This document shows positions 45,450 to 54,413 of a stretch of 64,000 bases of DNA, piece by piece. Each line of letters starts with the position of its first letter. Position 1 is the stretch's first letter. Source of the DNA: Lentisphaerota bacterium (GTDB lineage: Bacteria; Verrucomicrobiota; Lentisphaeria; Oligosphaerales; JABHEG01); NCBI GenBank assembly GCA_018676675.1, contig JABHEG010000311.1, forward strand, positions 35,077-99,076, read 5' to 3'. Below the pieces are notes generated by a model. That model saw only the letters and a list, made by a program, of their open reading frames with translations, was not told the DNA's origin and searched no databases. Made by a program: the position numbers and the translations under genes.

Positions 45450-46262
45450 ATGATCCAGGGACAGTTGACGGCGTTCCAACCGGACATCTGGCAGTTCTAC
45501 CGCACGCCACTTGGCGTGCCGGGAGTGTGGCCCTGGAACTGGCAGGGGTTGAGCTACCCGTTCTGGCGCATTTACTGGAACGAGGCCCCCGGGGCCTGGA
45601 TCACCTTCCGGGATGCCGATTACGCACTGGATCCGGAGTACGTGGTCGTAGTCGCTCCGGGCACGGCCATCGACCACCACGTGGAGGCGGCGGTCATGCA
45701 CAGCTACCTGCATGTCAGCCTCGGCTATCCCTACGACAGCGTCGGTCCCCGAATCGAGCGGATTCCCGTGAGCGAGCTGCCCATGCAGTTCCTGGACACG
45801 GCCCTCGCCGGCGTTGACACGAGCCCGGGCCAGCGCCGATTGGACTTCGCCCACACCGCGGCCGCTTACACGTTCGTCGGCGCGATCCTGTGTGCCCTGC
45901 CGTCGGATCTCTGGGCTCCTCCGCCCGCTGATCCGGCGATCCGCAAGATAGTCGAGGAGATATCCCGCCATCCTGAACGGGCGTACCCCACCGCGTGCCT
46001 GGCGGAACGCTGCGGGATAAGTGTCAGAACGCTGTTGCGCCGGTTCCACGAGCAAGTCGGGCACTCGCCGTACCAATTCGTGCTCGAGCGACGGCTGCAG
46101 AAGGCCTGCCTGCTGCTGAATCAGACGAATCAGAGCATCGAGCGCATCGCCGACGCCTGCGGGTTCAGCGACCGCTACCACCTCTCGAAGAAGTTCAAGT
46201 CCCGCTTCGGCTGGGGGCCGGCCAAGTACCGCCGTTCCCAATCCCCCAAGGGCCGAGGGTAG
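45450..46262 (+). CDS. AraC-family transcriptional regulator
   Basis: A 270-residue regulator on the plus strand, opposite to all nearby genes. The ATG at 45450 follows GAGGAG by 9 bases; a longer frame from 45264 would overlap the sulfatase gene and is rejected. The N-terminal 150 residues form an AraC-type sensor (cupin-like: WRIYWNEAPGAWITF, VVVVAPGTAIDHHV, MHSYLHVSLGYP). Residues about 163-262 are the two-helix-turn-helix DNA-binding domain: YPTACLAERCGISVRTLLRRF, GHSPYQFVLERRL, and SIERIADACGFSDRYHLSKKF, ending at a GWGPAKYRR motif. The divergent placement suggests that it controls the sulfatase series from 45315 downward, probably in response to a sugar from the substrate. It is the only complete regulator in the window. 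Confidence 0.88.
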   Translation: MIQGQLTAFQPDIWQFYRTPLGVPGVWPWNWQGLSYPFWRIYWNEAPGAWITFRDADYALDPEYVVVVAPGTAIDHHVEAAVMHSYLHVSLGYPYDSVGPRIERIPVSELPMQFLDTALAGVDTSPGQRRLDFAHTAAAYTFVGAILCALPSDLWAPPPADPAIRKIVEEISRHPERAYPTACLAERCGISVRTLLRRFHEQVGHSPYQFVLERRLQKACLLLNQTNQSIERIADACGFSDRYHLSKKFKSRFGWGPAKYRRSQSPKGRG

Positions 46263-46470
46263 AGTGATGCGGGGGGCAAGTGGTCGCTATGCCTGCTTGC
46301 CGTCCTTCTTCTGAGAGTCAGCCACCATCGCCTCCTCGGCGCACAACCTGCAGCAGGGGCGACCAACTGCCGAATCCAGGTTTCAAGGCTTGTCCCAGCG
46401 ATGCTCGTCTCCCCTTTCGCGAGCAACGCGTGCAGTCTCGCGGCGTGACGTCTGCCGCTCCGGGCGGGTG

Positions 46471-48627
46471 TCATTGTGCTCCAGCAGTCCTCGAAGGAAG
46501 GAATTGCACGGCGTCAGCAATGACATACCCGTCCGTGCCTTCGTTACTCAGCACGATACGAGCACGTCGATCGAACGTGAAACGCCCCAGCGAGATCCAT
46601 GCGTTGTCGATGTCCGGCCGCTTACGCTGATCGACCGCGACGGTCTGAACCCCGTCCCGATGGTGAACGGTGAGCGGCACGCGGCTTGCGCGATTAGAGT
46701 GGCTGGTATACGCCAAACGCACCTCGTAACTGCCCGGTTCAGGCAGTTCGGCTGAGAAATCCATCGAGATCTTTCCCTTGTTCGCGTTGCCGTCATGCCG
46801 GTAGCCTTTGCCGACAAACGGCATGACAACCGCGCTCTCGATCCAGGCGCCCTGTACGCCGGCTGCCTCGTCGTCAACGACGGTTCCCTCCAATGCCTTC
46901 AGCGCAACCGGAGTGGGTGGTTCCCAAGCGAGGCGTTGCCCGTCCGCGACCAGCTTTGCTTCCAGGCTCTCGTAGTCGAGATCTTGAACGGCGACCTCCT
47001 CGTCAGCCGCTAACACCGCAGCCGTTCCGGCGCTCTGCCCGAGGATCATGAACACCGGCTCCATGCGCATCGAACCGTAGGCGACATGCGAGGAGGAAAG
47101 GCAGACCGGCACGAGCAGATTTACGCACTCCTCTCTCTTCGGGACGATCGAGCGGTACGGAACGGGATAGGGCTTTGGGCAACCGCGGCCGAAGCCTCCC
47201 TCGTTTCGAACGGTTCTCGTGCCGTCTTTTTCCACGACAACGCGCTGGCAGAAATGGGAGTCCATCGCGTATGACGCCAGCCCGACGGAATCGTCCGCCG
47301 TCCTTCTCGATTCGCAGTCCGCTTGCGTCACCACGTAGTCTGACACCATGCGTCGGCCTTCCCGCACATAAAGCTGATGGGGCCAAAAGCCCGTGTCCTG
47401 AAATTCGCGCGGGTCGAGACCGAAGCGGTTCACTCTGTCTCGCAGCGTTTGCGGGCCCCGGGGATCGTTCGCCAGAAAATACAGGAGTCCCTGCTGGTAG
47501 TTGACATGATCCTGGAATATGTGCTCCCGCAGTTCGTACAGTTCGCGGAAGGGCATCCGCACCCCCCGCCGCGGGGGAGGCAGTTCCTCAAGGAAACCCG
47601 ATTCATAGGTGCCGTCTGGCCAGCGGTAGTTGCCGCCGACATAGTCCGAAGAAAAGCTACCCGCGTTGTTGCTGTCGCCCATCCGCAGCTGGACCGGACC
47701 ATCGGTCAGGGGGGACACCGTGTAATTGAGGGTCCACCGGATGCGTGGATCGGCGTTGAGAAAACGGGCAAGCAGCGCGTAACGACCGGGGTCATATCCG
47801 TGTGGTTTCGGAAACGGTATCTTCCCCGCCTTGTTCGTGAGGAACATCCGGAAGTTGTAGGCCTGCACCTTGAAGTCTCCGTCCCCCGCGTTCCCGGACG
47901 GCTCCGAAGAGATTTCGGGGAGTAGCCCGGATTCCGGATCGTCCGGCACCACATAGGGACTCAGCGGTAGCCTGCAGAACTGGTAGACGTTGCGCCATGA
48001 CAGCTTCTGCCATTGCCCTGCCAGCGATTCTCCGTAAGCACCCGCAGGTTCGCGCCCGACACGGTACGAGACGTTCGCCGCGGCCAGAAGGTCGCCTTCA
48101 TACGTGGCGTCTATGAATATGGCAGCCTTGACGGTTTCTCCGGTCTCCATGGTCACGGACACCAACCGACTGTCTTCGAGCTTCGCAGATTGCAGGCAGC
48201 GTTCGAGGAGAACCGGCACGTTGGCTTCGGCGAGCATTTTCAGAAAGAGGGATTCGGCCTCGGATGGGCGAAAACTGCCAATTCTGCCGATGCGAGTGTA
48301 GAATTCCAGGGCCAAACCGCCGATCGACGCCTTGTTCCCGACATCTGTGGCAGTCAACCCGCCGGAGGTCATGCCTCCCACATGCCGATTGAAGGACAGC
48401 AACACGGCTCTTCGCCCCATGCGCGCAGCCTGGATCGCAGCCGTCACCCCGGCAGGCGTGCCCCCGTAAACGGCGACATCGCACTCGATCAGCTTTGGCC
48501 TGCCTGCCTCCACGCGCCGGTAATAGCGAAGACCACGCATGTCAGGCTCCTCGTCACACCAGGCCGAAGGTGAGACACCACTCATAAGTGCCCCAACCGC
48601 GCACACAACCACGAACGGCTTCTTCAT
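46471..48627 (-). CDS. Secreted FAD-dependent oxidoreductase with C-terminal beta domain
   Basis: A 718-residue secreted FAD oxidoreductase (PF12831 type). The ATG at 48627 directly follows the stop of the PQQ-like gene. Signal peptide about 1-24. The Rossmann fingerprint is VYGGTPAGVTAAIQAARMG (residues 54-72), followed by NRHVGGMTSGGLTATD, the FIDATYEGDL strand, and MRMEPVFMILGQSAG near residue 530, all family hallmarks. The last 130 residues are a beta-sandwich of golvesin/xanthan-lyase type (GSYEVRLAYTSHSNRASRVPL, GYVIADAVQF). Homologues occur widely in PVC polysaccharide loci, but the oxidised substrate is not known; a sugar or cofactor-linked alcohol is likely. Part of an operon of three with the PQQ-like protein and an unknown toroid-like protein. 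Confidence 0.85.
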   Translation of the reverse strand: MKKPFVVVCAVGALMSGVSPSAWCDEEPDMRGLRYYRRVEAGRPKLIECDVAVYGGTPAGVTAAIQAARMGRRAVLLSFNRHVGGMTSGGLTATDVGNKASIGGLALEFYTRIGRIGSFRPSEAESLFLKMLAEANVPVLLERCLQSAKLEDSRLVSVTMETGETVKAAIFIDATYEGDLLAAANVSYRVGREPAGAYGESLAGQWQKLSWRNVYQFCRLPLSPYVVPDDPESGLLPEISSEPSGNAGDGDFKVQAYNFRMFLTNKAGKIPFPKPHGYDPGRYALLARFLNADPRIRWTLNYTVSPLTDGPVQLRMGDSNNAGSFSSDYVGGNYRWPDGTYESGFLEELPPPRRGVRMPFRELYELREHIFQDHVNYQQGLLYFLANDPRGPQTLRDRVNRFGLDPREFQDTGFWPHQLYVREGRRMVSDYVVTQADCESRRTADDSVGLASYAMDSHFCQRVVVEKDGTRTVRNEGGFGRGCPKPYPVPYRSIVPKREECVNLLVPVCLSSSHVAYGSMRMEPVFMILGQSAGTAAVLAADEEVAVQDLDYESLEAKLVADGQRLAWEPPTPVALKALEGTVVDDEAAGVQGAWIESAVVMPFVGKGYRHDGNANKGKISMDFSAELPEPGSYEVRLAYTSHSNRASRVPLTVHHRDGVQTVAVDQRKRPDIDNAWISLGRFTFDRRARIVLSNEGTDGYVIADAVQFLPSRTAGAQ

Positions 48628-49917
48628 TTACGGTTTCCTGATGCACCAGAGCGTCTTCTCAGTACGAAAGAAGAGCTCACCATCAGATGCGGCGAGGGAG
48701 GAGTTGGACTTTTCCTTCATCGAGTTGACCGCAAGCACCTCGAACGTCGGGCGGACTTTGGCCACCACGATGTCGCCGGACTTCAGCGGGAGATAAAGAC
48801 GGTCGCCGGACAGCAGGATGGACGACCATGTGCCGCCTTTGGTGCCGGGGACTTTCTCTTCCCAAACGGTGTTGCCGGTGGCCAGTTCCAGGCACGCGAT
48901 GAGGCGGGCCGGGAAATAGATGAAACCGTTCTTGATGACGCCGGAGCCGATGCCGCCCTTGGCATTCACCTGATGCCAGAGCCGCTGCGTGGATTTGATG
49001 GCAACTGTGTTGCCGCGATAGCCGCCCATGGCCACAATGACCCCGTCCCCGGCAATCGGCGAGGTGTAAACGAGTGGGTTCAGTCCGTCGCAACGCCAGC
49101 GGATACGGCCGGTGGGCGGGTCGAAGGCGATGACTTCCGTTGGGAAACCCATGATGAGTTCGTTGTCGACCACCAACGGCGTGCTCCATGTGCCCACCAC
49201 GCCTGGGGGCTTGTTCTTGAATCCATCGACGCGTCCTTCGGGATTCCAGACCGGTTCGTCGAACTGCCACAGCGTCTTGCCGGTCTTCTTGTCCAGCCCG
49301 ATCAGGAACGAGCCCTTGCCCGGCCCGTAGTAGTGGATGCACAGATTGCCGTGGATGATCGGCGAAGACGCGTTCCCCCAGGTGTGATTGAGCGGGCCGA
49401 ACTCGCGCCGCCACAGTTCGCGTCCGTCCATGTTGTAGCAAACCAATCCAGCCGATCCGAAACTGGCAACGACCTGTTCGCCGTCCGTCACGGCCGACGC
49501 GGAGCAGTAGGGATTGGTCCCGTGTGTGCGCTCCGGTTTGTCGTACACCACGCCCTGTTGCCACAACAAGCGGCCGTCGTCGCGATGGAAGCACATCAGC
49601 GTGCGGCGGTTCTCCGCCTCGATGGCCTGCGTGATGAAGACGCGCTCGTCCCAGACGATGGGGGTGGAATTTCCGCGTTCCGGCAGCGGGACGCGCCAGC
49701 GGATATTGCGCGTGTCGCTCCATTCCACCGGGAGGTCGGTTTCTGTGGTGATGCCGTTGCCGGCCGAGTCACCGCGCCACGACGGCCAGTTATCGGCGCG
49801 CGAGGATGATGTGAGGACCATCAACACGATGAGGAACGTCGTTCGCGGGCCTTCGGTAACCACCTTGCGGAACCACGTTGAGAGGCGAGGGGGATTGGCT
49901 CTGGTCTTGATGCTCAT
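48628..49917 (-). CDS. Secreted PQQ-like beta-propeller protein
   Basis: A 429-residue secreted protein. ATG 49917 is chosen (GGAG 5 bases upstream); the frame continues upstream to 50031 without support. A signal segment TTFLIVLMVLTSSSRA is followed by WPSWRGDSAGNGI, the usual opening of this family. The body contains repeated propeller strands with the tryptophan docking pattern: KTGKTLWQF, PTGRIRWRC, ATGNTVWEE, and VVAMGGYRGNTVAIK. True PQQ dehydrogenase ligands are not evident, so I call it a PQQ-like binding or scaffold propeller rather than an enzyme. It lies directly upstream of the FAD oxidoreductase and probably works with it. Confidence 0.85.
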   Translation of the reverse strand: MSIKTRANPPRLSTWFRKVVTEGPRTTFLIVLMVLTSSSRADNWPSWRGDSAGNGITTETDLPVEWSDTRNIRWRVPLPERGNSTPIVWDERVFITQAIEAENRRTLMCFHRDDGRLLWQQGVVYDKPERTHGTNPYCSASAVTDGEQVVASFGSAGLVCYNMDGRELWRREFGPLNHTWGNASSPIIHGNLCIHYYGPGKGSFLIGLDKKTGKTLWQFDEPVWNPEGRVDGFKNKPPGVVGTWSTPLVVDNELIMGFPTEVIAFDPPTGRIRWRCDGLNPLVYTSPIAGDGVIVAMGGYRGNTVAIKSTQRLWHQVNAKGGIGSGVIKNGFIYFPARLIACLELATGNTVWEEKVPGTKGGTWSSILLSGDRLYLPLKSGDIVVAKVRPTFEVLAVNSMKEKSNSSLAASDGELFFRTEKTLWCIRKP

Positions 49918-50144
49918 GGCGTCTCCTGGGAACGTCGATTTCCTGTTGTTGATCTCTCCGCGTGTTGGTTTGGGTTCGTTAAGAAAGCCAGGGAGAGCGG
50001 GGTTTCCCTTGCTCCGTAGACGATACCACACGCCATAGGAACTTGACAGGCCCGAGGGCCTGGTGCAGAGCCGCTAACCCGCATCGGTATTGCTCCCTAT
50101 TCCCGGGGCTTGAACTGACCCCGGCCCCCCACTAGTGGCAGCCC

Positions 50145-51878
50145 TCAATCGCTGACGCAGGTAAGGTCAACGCTGTATTCGCCTGTGGTATCGAACGGCA
50201 ATACCAGCACGAGCTTGGCTATGGAAATCGACGAACTGCCGTCGCGCTTGTACGGGTTGTGCTGCCAGGCCGGCCAGCGCAGTGTCGCCCCGGCAGGCAC
50301 GCTGACCCTCAGCCTGTCCAGGGTGAAATGCCTGCCGGTACGCGCGGCATCCAGGACAAGGTCCTTTTTGGTCAGCACAATCTCTTCCCCTGTTCCGAGC
50401 TGAACCCGATTTTGCCGGCGAAGGAAGGGCAGGTGTGCTTCGACTCGTTCTCCCGGCGGCGCGGTGAAGGTCAGTCGCAACGCTCCCGTCTTCACCACAG
50501 CCGCTGTGACAGTGCAACGGACGCCGGCGTAGTCCAGGTCCATGTGTGTTGCGGCGTTCTCCGCCGCAGAAAGCATGGTGCTGTCGGGCGTCCAACACAG
50601 ATCGATCTCCGGCACTAAGTCGGCGGGGGGATTGCCGGGCGTGAAGCGCAGCAAGGCGGGATCGCCAACCGTGAACGTGGACCAGTACGGCTGGAGTTTG
50701 GTGTTGCCGCCGCCCATCACGAGACCGAGCCTGTCGTGGTACACGTCAACCAAGTTCTGGCGGTCCTGGAACCACCGGTTGCGCGACAGTTCACATGTAT
50801 ATCCGGAACAGGCCCAGTGCCACGGTGCGTTGTGCGCAATCAGGGCGTCGCGGTCGCCGATTGCGGCAACCGTCCTGGCGGAAGCTTCAGGCAACTCCGC
50901 GACCGCACCTTTGCCGCTGTACAGCAACATGTTCGCGCAGTATTCGGCGGGCGCATCTTGTTGCCTGGGGAGTTTGCAGCCAAGCTGCGCGCGAAGCAGA
51001 GCACGGCCCTCGGGGCAGAACGTGAAGCCTACCTCGCCGAGGGGGATGGACTTGGTGTAAATCGTGCGCTCGTCCATGCAGGCGATGAGTGAGCCGTTCG
51101 GCCAGCGTATGAGCAGGTGGAAACGCGACGCCCGCTGCAGCGCGTCGAGCACACCGGGGTCTTGGGAGAAGTGGTAATAGATACCGAGGAACCAAGAGTA
51201 GGCCATGCTGTAGGCGACCGCAGGACCGCCGTGCTCGGACCAGTAGCCGGCCGGATGCTGTGCTGCTACGACCTTTGCCATGTACGCACTGGCAGTGTCC
51301 TTCCATGCCGCGTCGTCGAAGCACACACCGGCGATGTACAGCGCCATGGCGTGGCGTAGCGGTTGGTTGTTCACAGCGGCCTTCCTCAGCATCGCTGGGA
51401 TGCGCCTGCAACTGCGCCGCAACCCCGTCTCCCACTTCTCGCGCGATTCCGCCGGCAGCGCGTCACGGACGAGATGGTACGTCTTAATCCAGTGCGATTC
51501 CACAAAGGAACTGCGGAACTTCCCCCAGTCATCGCCGTTCTTGCGCAGCAAGTGCCAGCGTCCATCATCGTACTGCTGCTCGTACCAGACCTCGCCGCCC
51601 CTGGCAATGACTGCCAGGAGTTTGGGGTCGCGGAAGTATGGGTTGTCCGGATCCTCGATCGACCAGGCAGCGGCGAGCGGGTAGATCGGCATCTGGTCCT
51701 GATACACCCACGGTTCAGTCCCGAACTTGCCGGTCTCAGGGTGGTACTTTTCCAGGAGTTTGGGTACGGCATTGACGAGACTATGCAGCAGGTAGTCGCG
51801 TGGCGGCCAGGAGCGCGCTTGCCCGGCCGTAACCGCCAGAGATGCACAGATTCCGACCGCCGAAACAACGTTTCTCAT
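50145..51878 (-). CDS. Secreted protein of unknown function, toroid plus beta-sandwich
   Basis: A 577-residue secreted protein that I cannot name. The ATG at 51878 begins a signal peptide (MRNVVSAVGICASLAVTAGQA); the frame from 51899 adds seven residues. Residues 30-380 look like an (alpha/alpha) barrel (YPLAAAWSIEDPDNPYF, ESHWIKTYHLVRDALP, HPAGYWSEHGGPAVAYS, SIPLGEVGFTFCPEGRAL). Residues about 410-577 are beta-rich (GALRLTFTAPPGERV, SISIAKLVLVLPFDTTGEY). This two-part build resembles polysaccharide lyases of the heparinase/alginate lyase type, but I see no definite catalytic motif. It ends 228 bases upstream of the PQQ-like gene. It is the most upstream gene of the oxidoreductase group. Confidence 0.7.
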   Translation of the reverse strand: MRNVVSAVGICASLAVTAGQARSWPPRDYLLHSLVNAVPKLLEKYHPETGKFGTEPWVYQDQMPIYPLAAAWSIEDPDNPYFRDPKLLAVIARGGEVWYEQQYDDGRWHLLRKNGDDWGKFRSSFVESHWIKTYHLVRDALPAESREKWETGLRRSCRRIPAMLRKAAVNNQPLRHAMALYIAGVCFDDAAWKDTASAYMAKVVAAQHPAGYWSEHGGPAVAYSMAYSWFLGIYYHFSQDPGVLDALQRASRFHLLIRWPNGSLIACMDERTIYTKSIPLGEVGFTFCPEGRALLRAQLGCKLPRQQDAPAEYCANMLLYSGKGAVAELPEASARTVAAIGDRDALIAHNAPWHWACSGYTCELSRNRWFQDRQNLVDVYHDRLGLVMGGGNTKLQPYWSTFTVGDPALLRFTPGNPPADLVPEIDLCWTPDSTMLSAAENAATHMDLDYAGVRCTVTAAVVKTGALRLTFTAPPGERVEAHLPFLRRQNRVQLGTGEEIVLTKKDLVLDAARTGRHFTLDRLRVSVPAGATLRWPAWQHNPYKRDGSSSISIAKLVLVLPFDTTGEYSVDLTCVSD

Positions 51879-52488
51879 GGCACAGGCGTCTCCGAGCAAG
51901 AATCTGGTGTTGGGTGCTGGGTGGTTGGCATTGGTGTTGGGCAGTCACCGACCATCCCGGAAGCCACCTGAGATCCCCTATCGCATCATTCACTGTGCCC
52001 CCGCCGCCACCAGGAGCATACCCCCGCGGGAAAGCGAGGTCAACTGCTGACAGCTAAGCTGTAACCGCCGCCGTCACACACTCAGATGCGTGCCGTTTCC
52101 ACAGAAGACCTTGTTGAGCAACATATAATGGCAACAATTGCGGGATGTTGCACCTGATAGATGGCGAGAATGGTAACCGTTAAGTTCGGAGCAACCAGGT
52201 TCCGCTCCCATCGTGATCGCGGTCGTGATCGCGGTCGTGATTGATCCCGGACACCAATCTCGGTTCCGTCTGATGTGACGGCGCGTTCATCGGGGTGCAG
52301 GTCACACAATCCCCGCGCAGGGCCCGAAAATCCGTAGATTACGACCGCGATTACGACCCGGATGACGATCTCCCGAGGCGAAGCTTAACGGGTACCGAAA
52401 ATAGCGGCAAGAAACGACTTCAAAGAAATGACGGTCCTGTTCGAGCAAGCCCTTTGAGCTCTGGATCGCGTTTTCGTGTCCGAAGAAC
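51879..52488. other. Non-coding stretch with short repeats
   Basis: About 610 bases with no convincing gene. It includes the 12-base repeats at 52211-52358. A minus-strand frame (52562-52302) gives a peptide ending in an Arg/Gly/Asn-rich run that is the translation of these repeats, so I do not call it a gene. Confidence 0.5.
52211..52358. repeat. 12-base tandem repeats in inverted arrangement
   Basis: TCGTGATCGCGG occurs twice plus a partial third copy at 52211-52241. At 52337-52358 a related unit (GATTACGACCGC) is present about twice in the opposite sense, with A replacing G. The two tracts could pair into a long imperfect stem with about 95 bases between. Confidence 0.6.
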
Positions 52489-52570
52489 GGCTGCAACACC
52501 ATTCTCTGGTTCATGGAGGGTCGCAACATCTTCAACAAGAGCTTGATGCGTGGGAACGGCACAACTCAGG
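52489..52570. repeat. Copy 1 of an 82-bp dispersed repeat
   Basis: This copy, GGCTGCAACACCATT through the ACAACTCAGG end, matches 54321-54401 closely, with a handful of substitutions and a one-base length difference. It is followed by two further AACTCAGG words. It marks the left edge of a patch of broken genes. Confidence 0.8.
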
Positions 52571-52648
52571 ATAACTCAGGCATTCAACTCAGGTATCTCG
52601 ATGCCGTTCAAGGCGAGTTGCGCCGTCAGGGCGTTGGCTTGGACTAGG

Positions 52649-53715
52649 CTAGAGAAGTCCCCGGGAGGCCAAGAGGGACGCCAAATGCCTTCGCGCTGAG
52701 GATTCCGAACAGTTGAGCCCCGCGAAGGCCTTGCCGTTTTCTCCCATGGCCAGGCATCTCTCTGGATCGTCCCACAGCTCACGTATCGCTTCGCAGAGAC
52801 CTTTGGGGTCGAACGCTGGACAGGCGATGGCTGTTTCCCCATGATCGACGTAGTCTGCAACTCCGGTGGAGTTGGTGATGATAAATGGTTTGGCGAAGTG
52901 CATGGCGGCCACCAGTGTCACGTGGCCACACCGTACGTCCGTCCCTGTCAGGGGGAGGACCATAAACCGCGAATTGGCCAAGACGGACATGGCATCCGGG
53001 AAGGGAATGTCCGTGAATGTTCTGACATTGGGTGGAATCCTCAGGCCGCGCAGATTCCGGGGGCGAGCGACGACGACAAGGGGGACCTCAGGGAGCTGTT
53101 CAGCGGCCGACATTAGGGTGGCGTAGTCGCGTGCGTTGCCACCGATTGCGGAGATGTAGTCTCCCTCAACGAGGGGGGGCATCGTTGGCGCCGGTGGGGC
53201 CATCCCCACAGACAGACACTGATGCGGTCTGCAGGAATGCCGAAGTAGGCGCTGTAGAGGTGACGTTCCATCGATGAGTAAACAACGAAATGCTCCACGT
53301 CGTTGAACGCGGTGGTCATGAGACGTCGCTTCAGGCCTTTGGGCAGAACAGGGAAGTTGAAGGAGTAGGCAATGTGGGGAATGTCTACTCCGAAGCGCTG
53401 GGCGAAGAAGGCGCACCAGAAGGTCATTCGGGGGTCATGGGAAAAGAAGGTGGATGCCGGTAGGTCACGAGCCAACCGGATGGCTTGCCGAGCCGTCCGG
53501 ATCATTGCCAGATTCGGGCTGGTGCAGTTCCTCTCCAGGAATCCCTTTGGGCGGTCGTTCAGGAAGTGCCAGTCAAAATCGTCTTCCCGGAAGGAGGACT
53601 CGAACCACCGCCATTCCCCATGCCAGTATGGCGCCGCTACGACCAAAGGCACCGGCGATTTGTCGGGCGCATTTCCTTGCCTGCCTCCTCGGCGTCTGTC
53701 TCTAGCTGGATCCAT
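52649..53715 (-). pseudogene. Family 4-like glycosyltransferase, frameshifted
   Basis: The N-terminal half reads in one frame from about 53715 (VVAAPYWHGEWRWFESSF, FFSHDPRMTFWCAFF, VEHFVVYSSMERHLY, FGIPADRISVCLWG), and the C-terminal half in another (GMAPPAPTM, EGDYISAIGGNARDYATLM, DVRCGHVTLVAAMHFAKPFII, DYVDHGETAI). Both belong to one GT-B glycosyltransferase of about 355 residues; the C-terminal Glu/Gly loop suggests nucleotide-sugar binding. The shift is around 53203-53208 near TGGGGATGG, probably a one-base deletion. There is no signal peptide. Unlike the other genes, its task would be building a glycan. It is either a pseudogene or a sequencing error. It lies inside the patch between the two 82-bp repeats. 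Confidence 0.75.
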
Positions 53716-53883
53716 GGAACGCTCCCAAATGGCTTGGGGAGTGCGGGCAGGCCTTGCGATCTGCAATTCCTGCCCTCAGGCACATGTGGTGGATCGCACC
53801 GGGGTGCCCGATTCGCGGAGGTCTCGCCATGCACCCAGATTACAGCTCGAATCAGAGATCGCAAGGCCTTTGACCCGGACCTA

Positions 53884-54309
53884 TTAGTCTTCGAAACGAA
53901 ACGAAAACAGATCCGCGTCAACAAGGCGCACTCGCAGGCGCACCGACCTACCGGCCAACGCAGACACGTCCGAACTCTCGCGCCACAGCACTCGGTGCGC
54001 GATCTCGTTACCGAACAGCTTTTCACTCTCGGCAACCGCGAAGCTTTGGTACGCGTTTCCCGCCACAGCGCAGAGCTCGAACCGCAACGACCCGACGGCT
54101 GATGTCGCATAATTGACCGTCAAAGCGCGACCGGCAAACGTGAATGGTCGGGTGAGCAATTCACGGCCTTTGACGTCCGCGTGAACCGACGCAAACCCGT
54201 CGATCCGGACGGTACCGCGTCTGAGCCGGTAGGTCGGATACCGGTAGTGCTCGGTCCAGTACAGCGAGATCTCCGTGGCGGAGGTCGCGACCAGGCCCCA
54301 GCCAATGTG
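53884..54309 (-). pseudogene. C-terminal remnant of a BNR/sialidase-like glycosidase
   Basis: An open frame without a proper start spans from the edge of repeat copy 2 to a stop at 53884. It contains SATEISLYWTEHYRYPTYRL, TVRIDGFASV, LLTRPFTFAGRALTVNYATS and KPVRLR-type ending words (ALAGRSVRLRVRLVDADLF). This pattern is the end of secreted glycosidases with BNR or six-blade propellers plus a jelly-roll tail. The propeller is gone, and the break falls within 11 bases of repeat copy 2, so the repeat may mark the recombination site. Confidence 0.7.
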
Positions 54310-54320
54310 ATGGCGAAAAT

Positions 54321-54401
54321 GGCTGCAACACCATTTACTGGTTCAGGAGGGGCGCAACATCGTCAACAAGAGCTTGATGCGTGGGAACGGCACAACTCAG
54401 G
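54321..54401. repeat. Copy 2 of the 82-bp dispersed repeat
   Basis: Matches 52489-52570 in the same orientation. One end touches the glycosidase remnant at 54309; the other lies about 12 bases past the stop of the large PQQ/EF-hand gene at 54414. Confidence 0.8.
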
Positions 54402-54413
54402 TTCTCGCTCATG

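Noticed and set aside
45390..46241. Minus-strand frame across the AraC gene
   Set aside because: The plus-strand frame has the complete AraC DNA-binding domain and a good ribosome site.
52302..52562. Small Arg/Gly/Asn-rich protein
   Set aside because: The peptide is the translation of 12-base repeats and of the dispersed 82-bp repeat.
53113..53416. Two separate glycosyltransferase genes
   Set aside because: The halves are complementary parts of one family and their junction coincides with a one-base frame change, so one broken gene is simpler.
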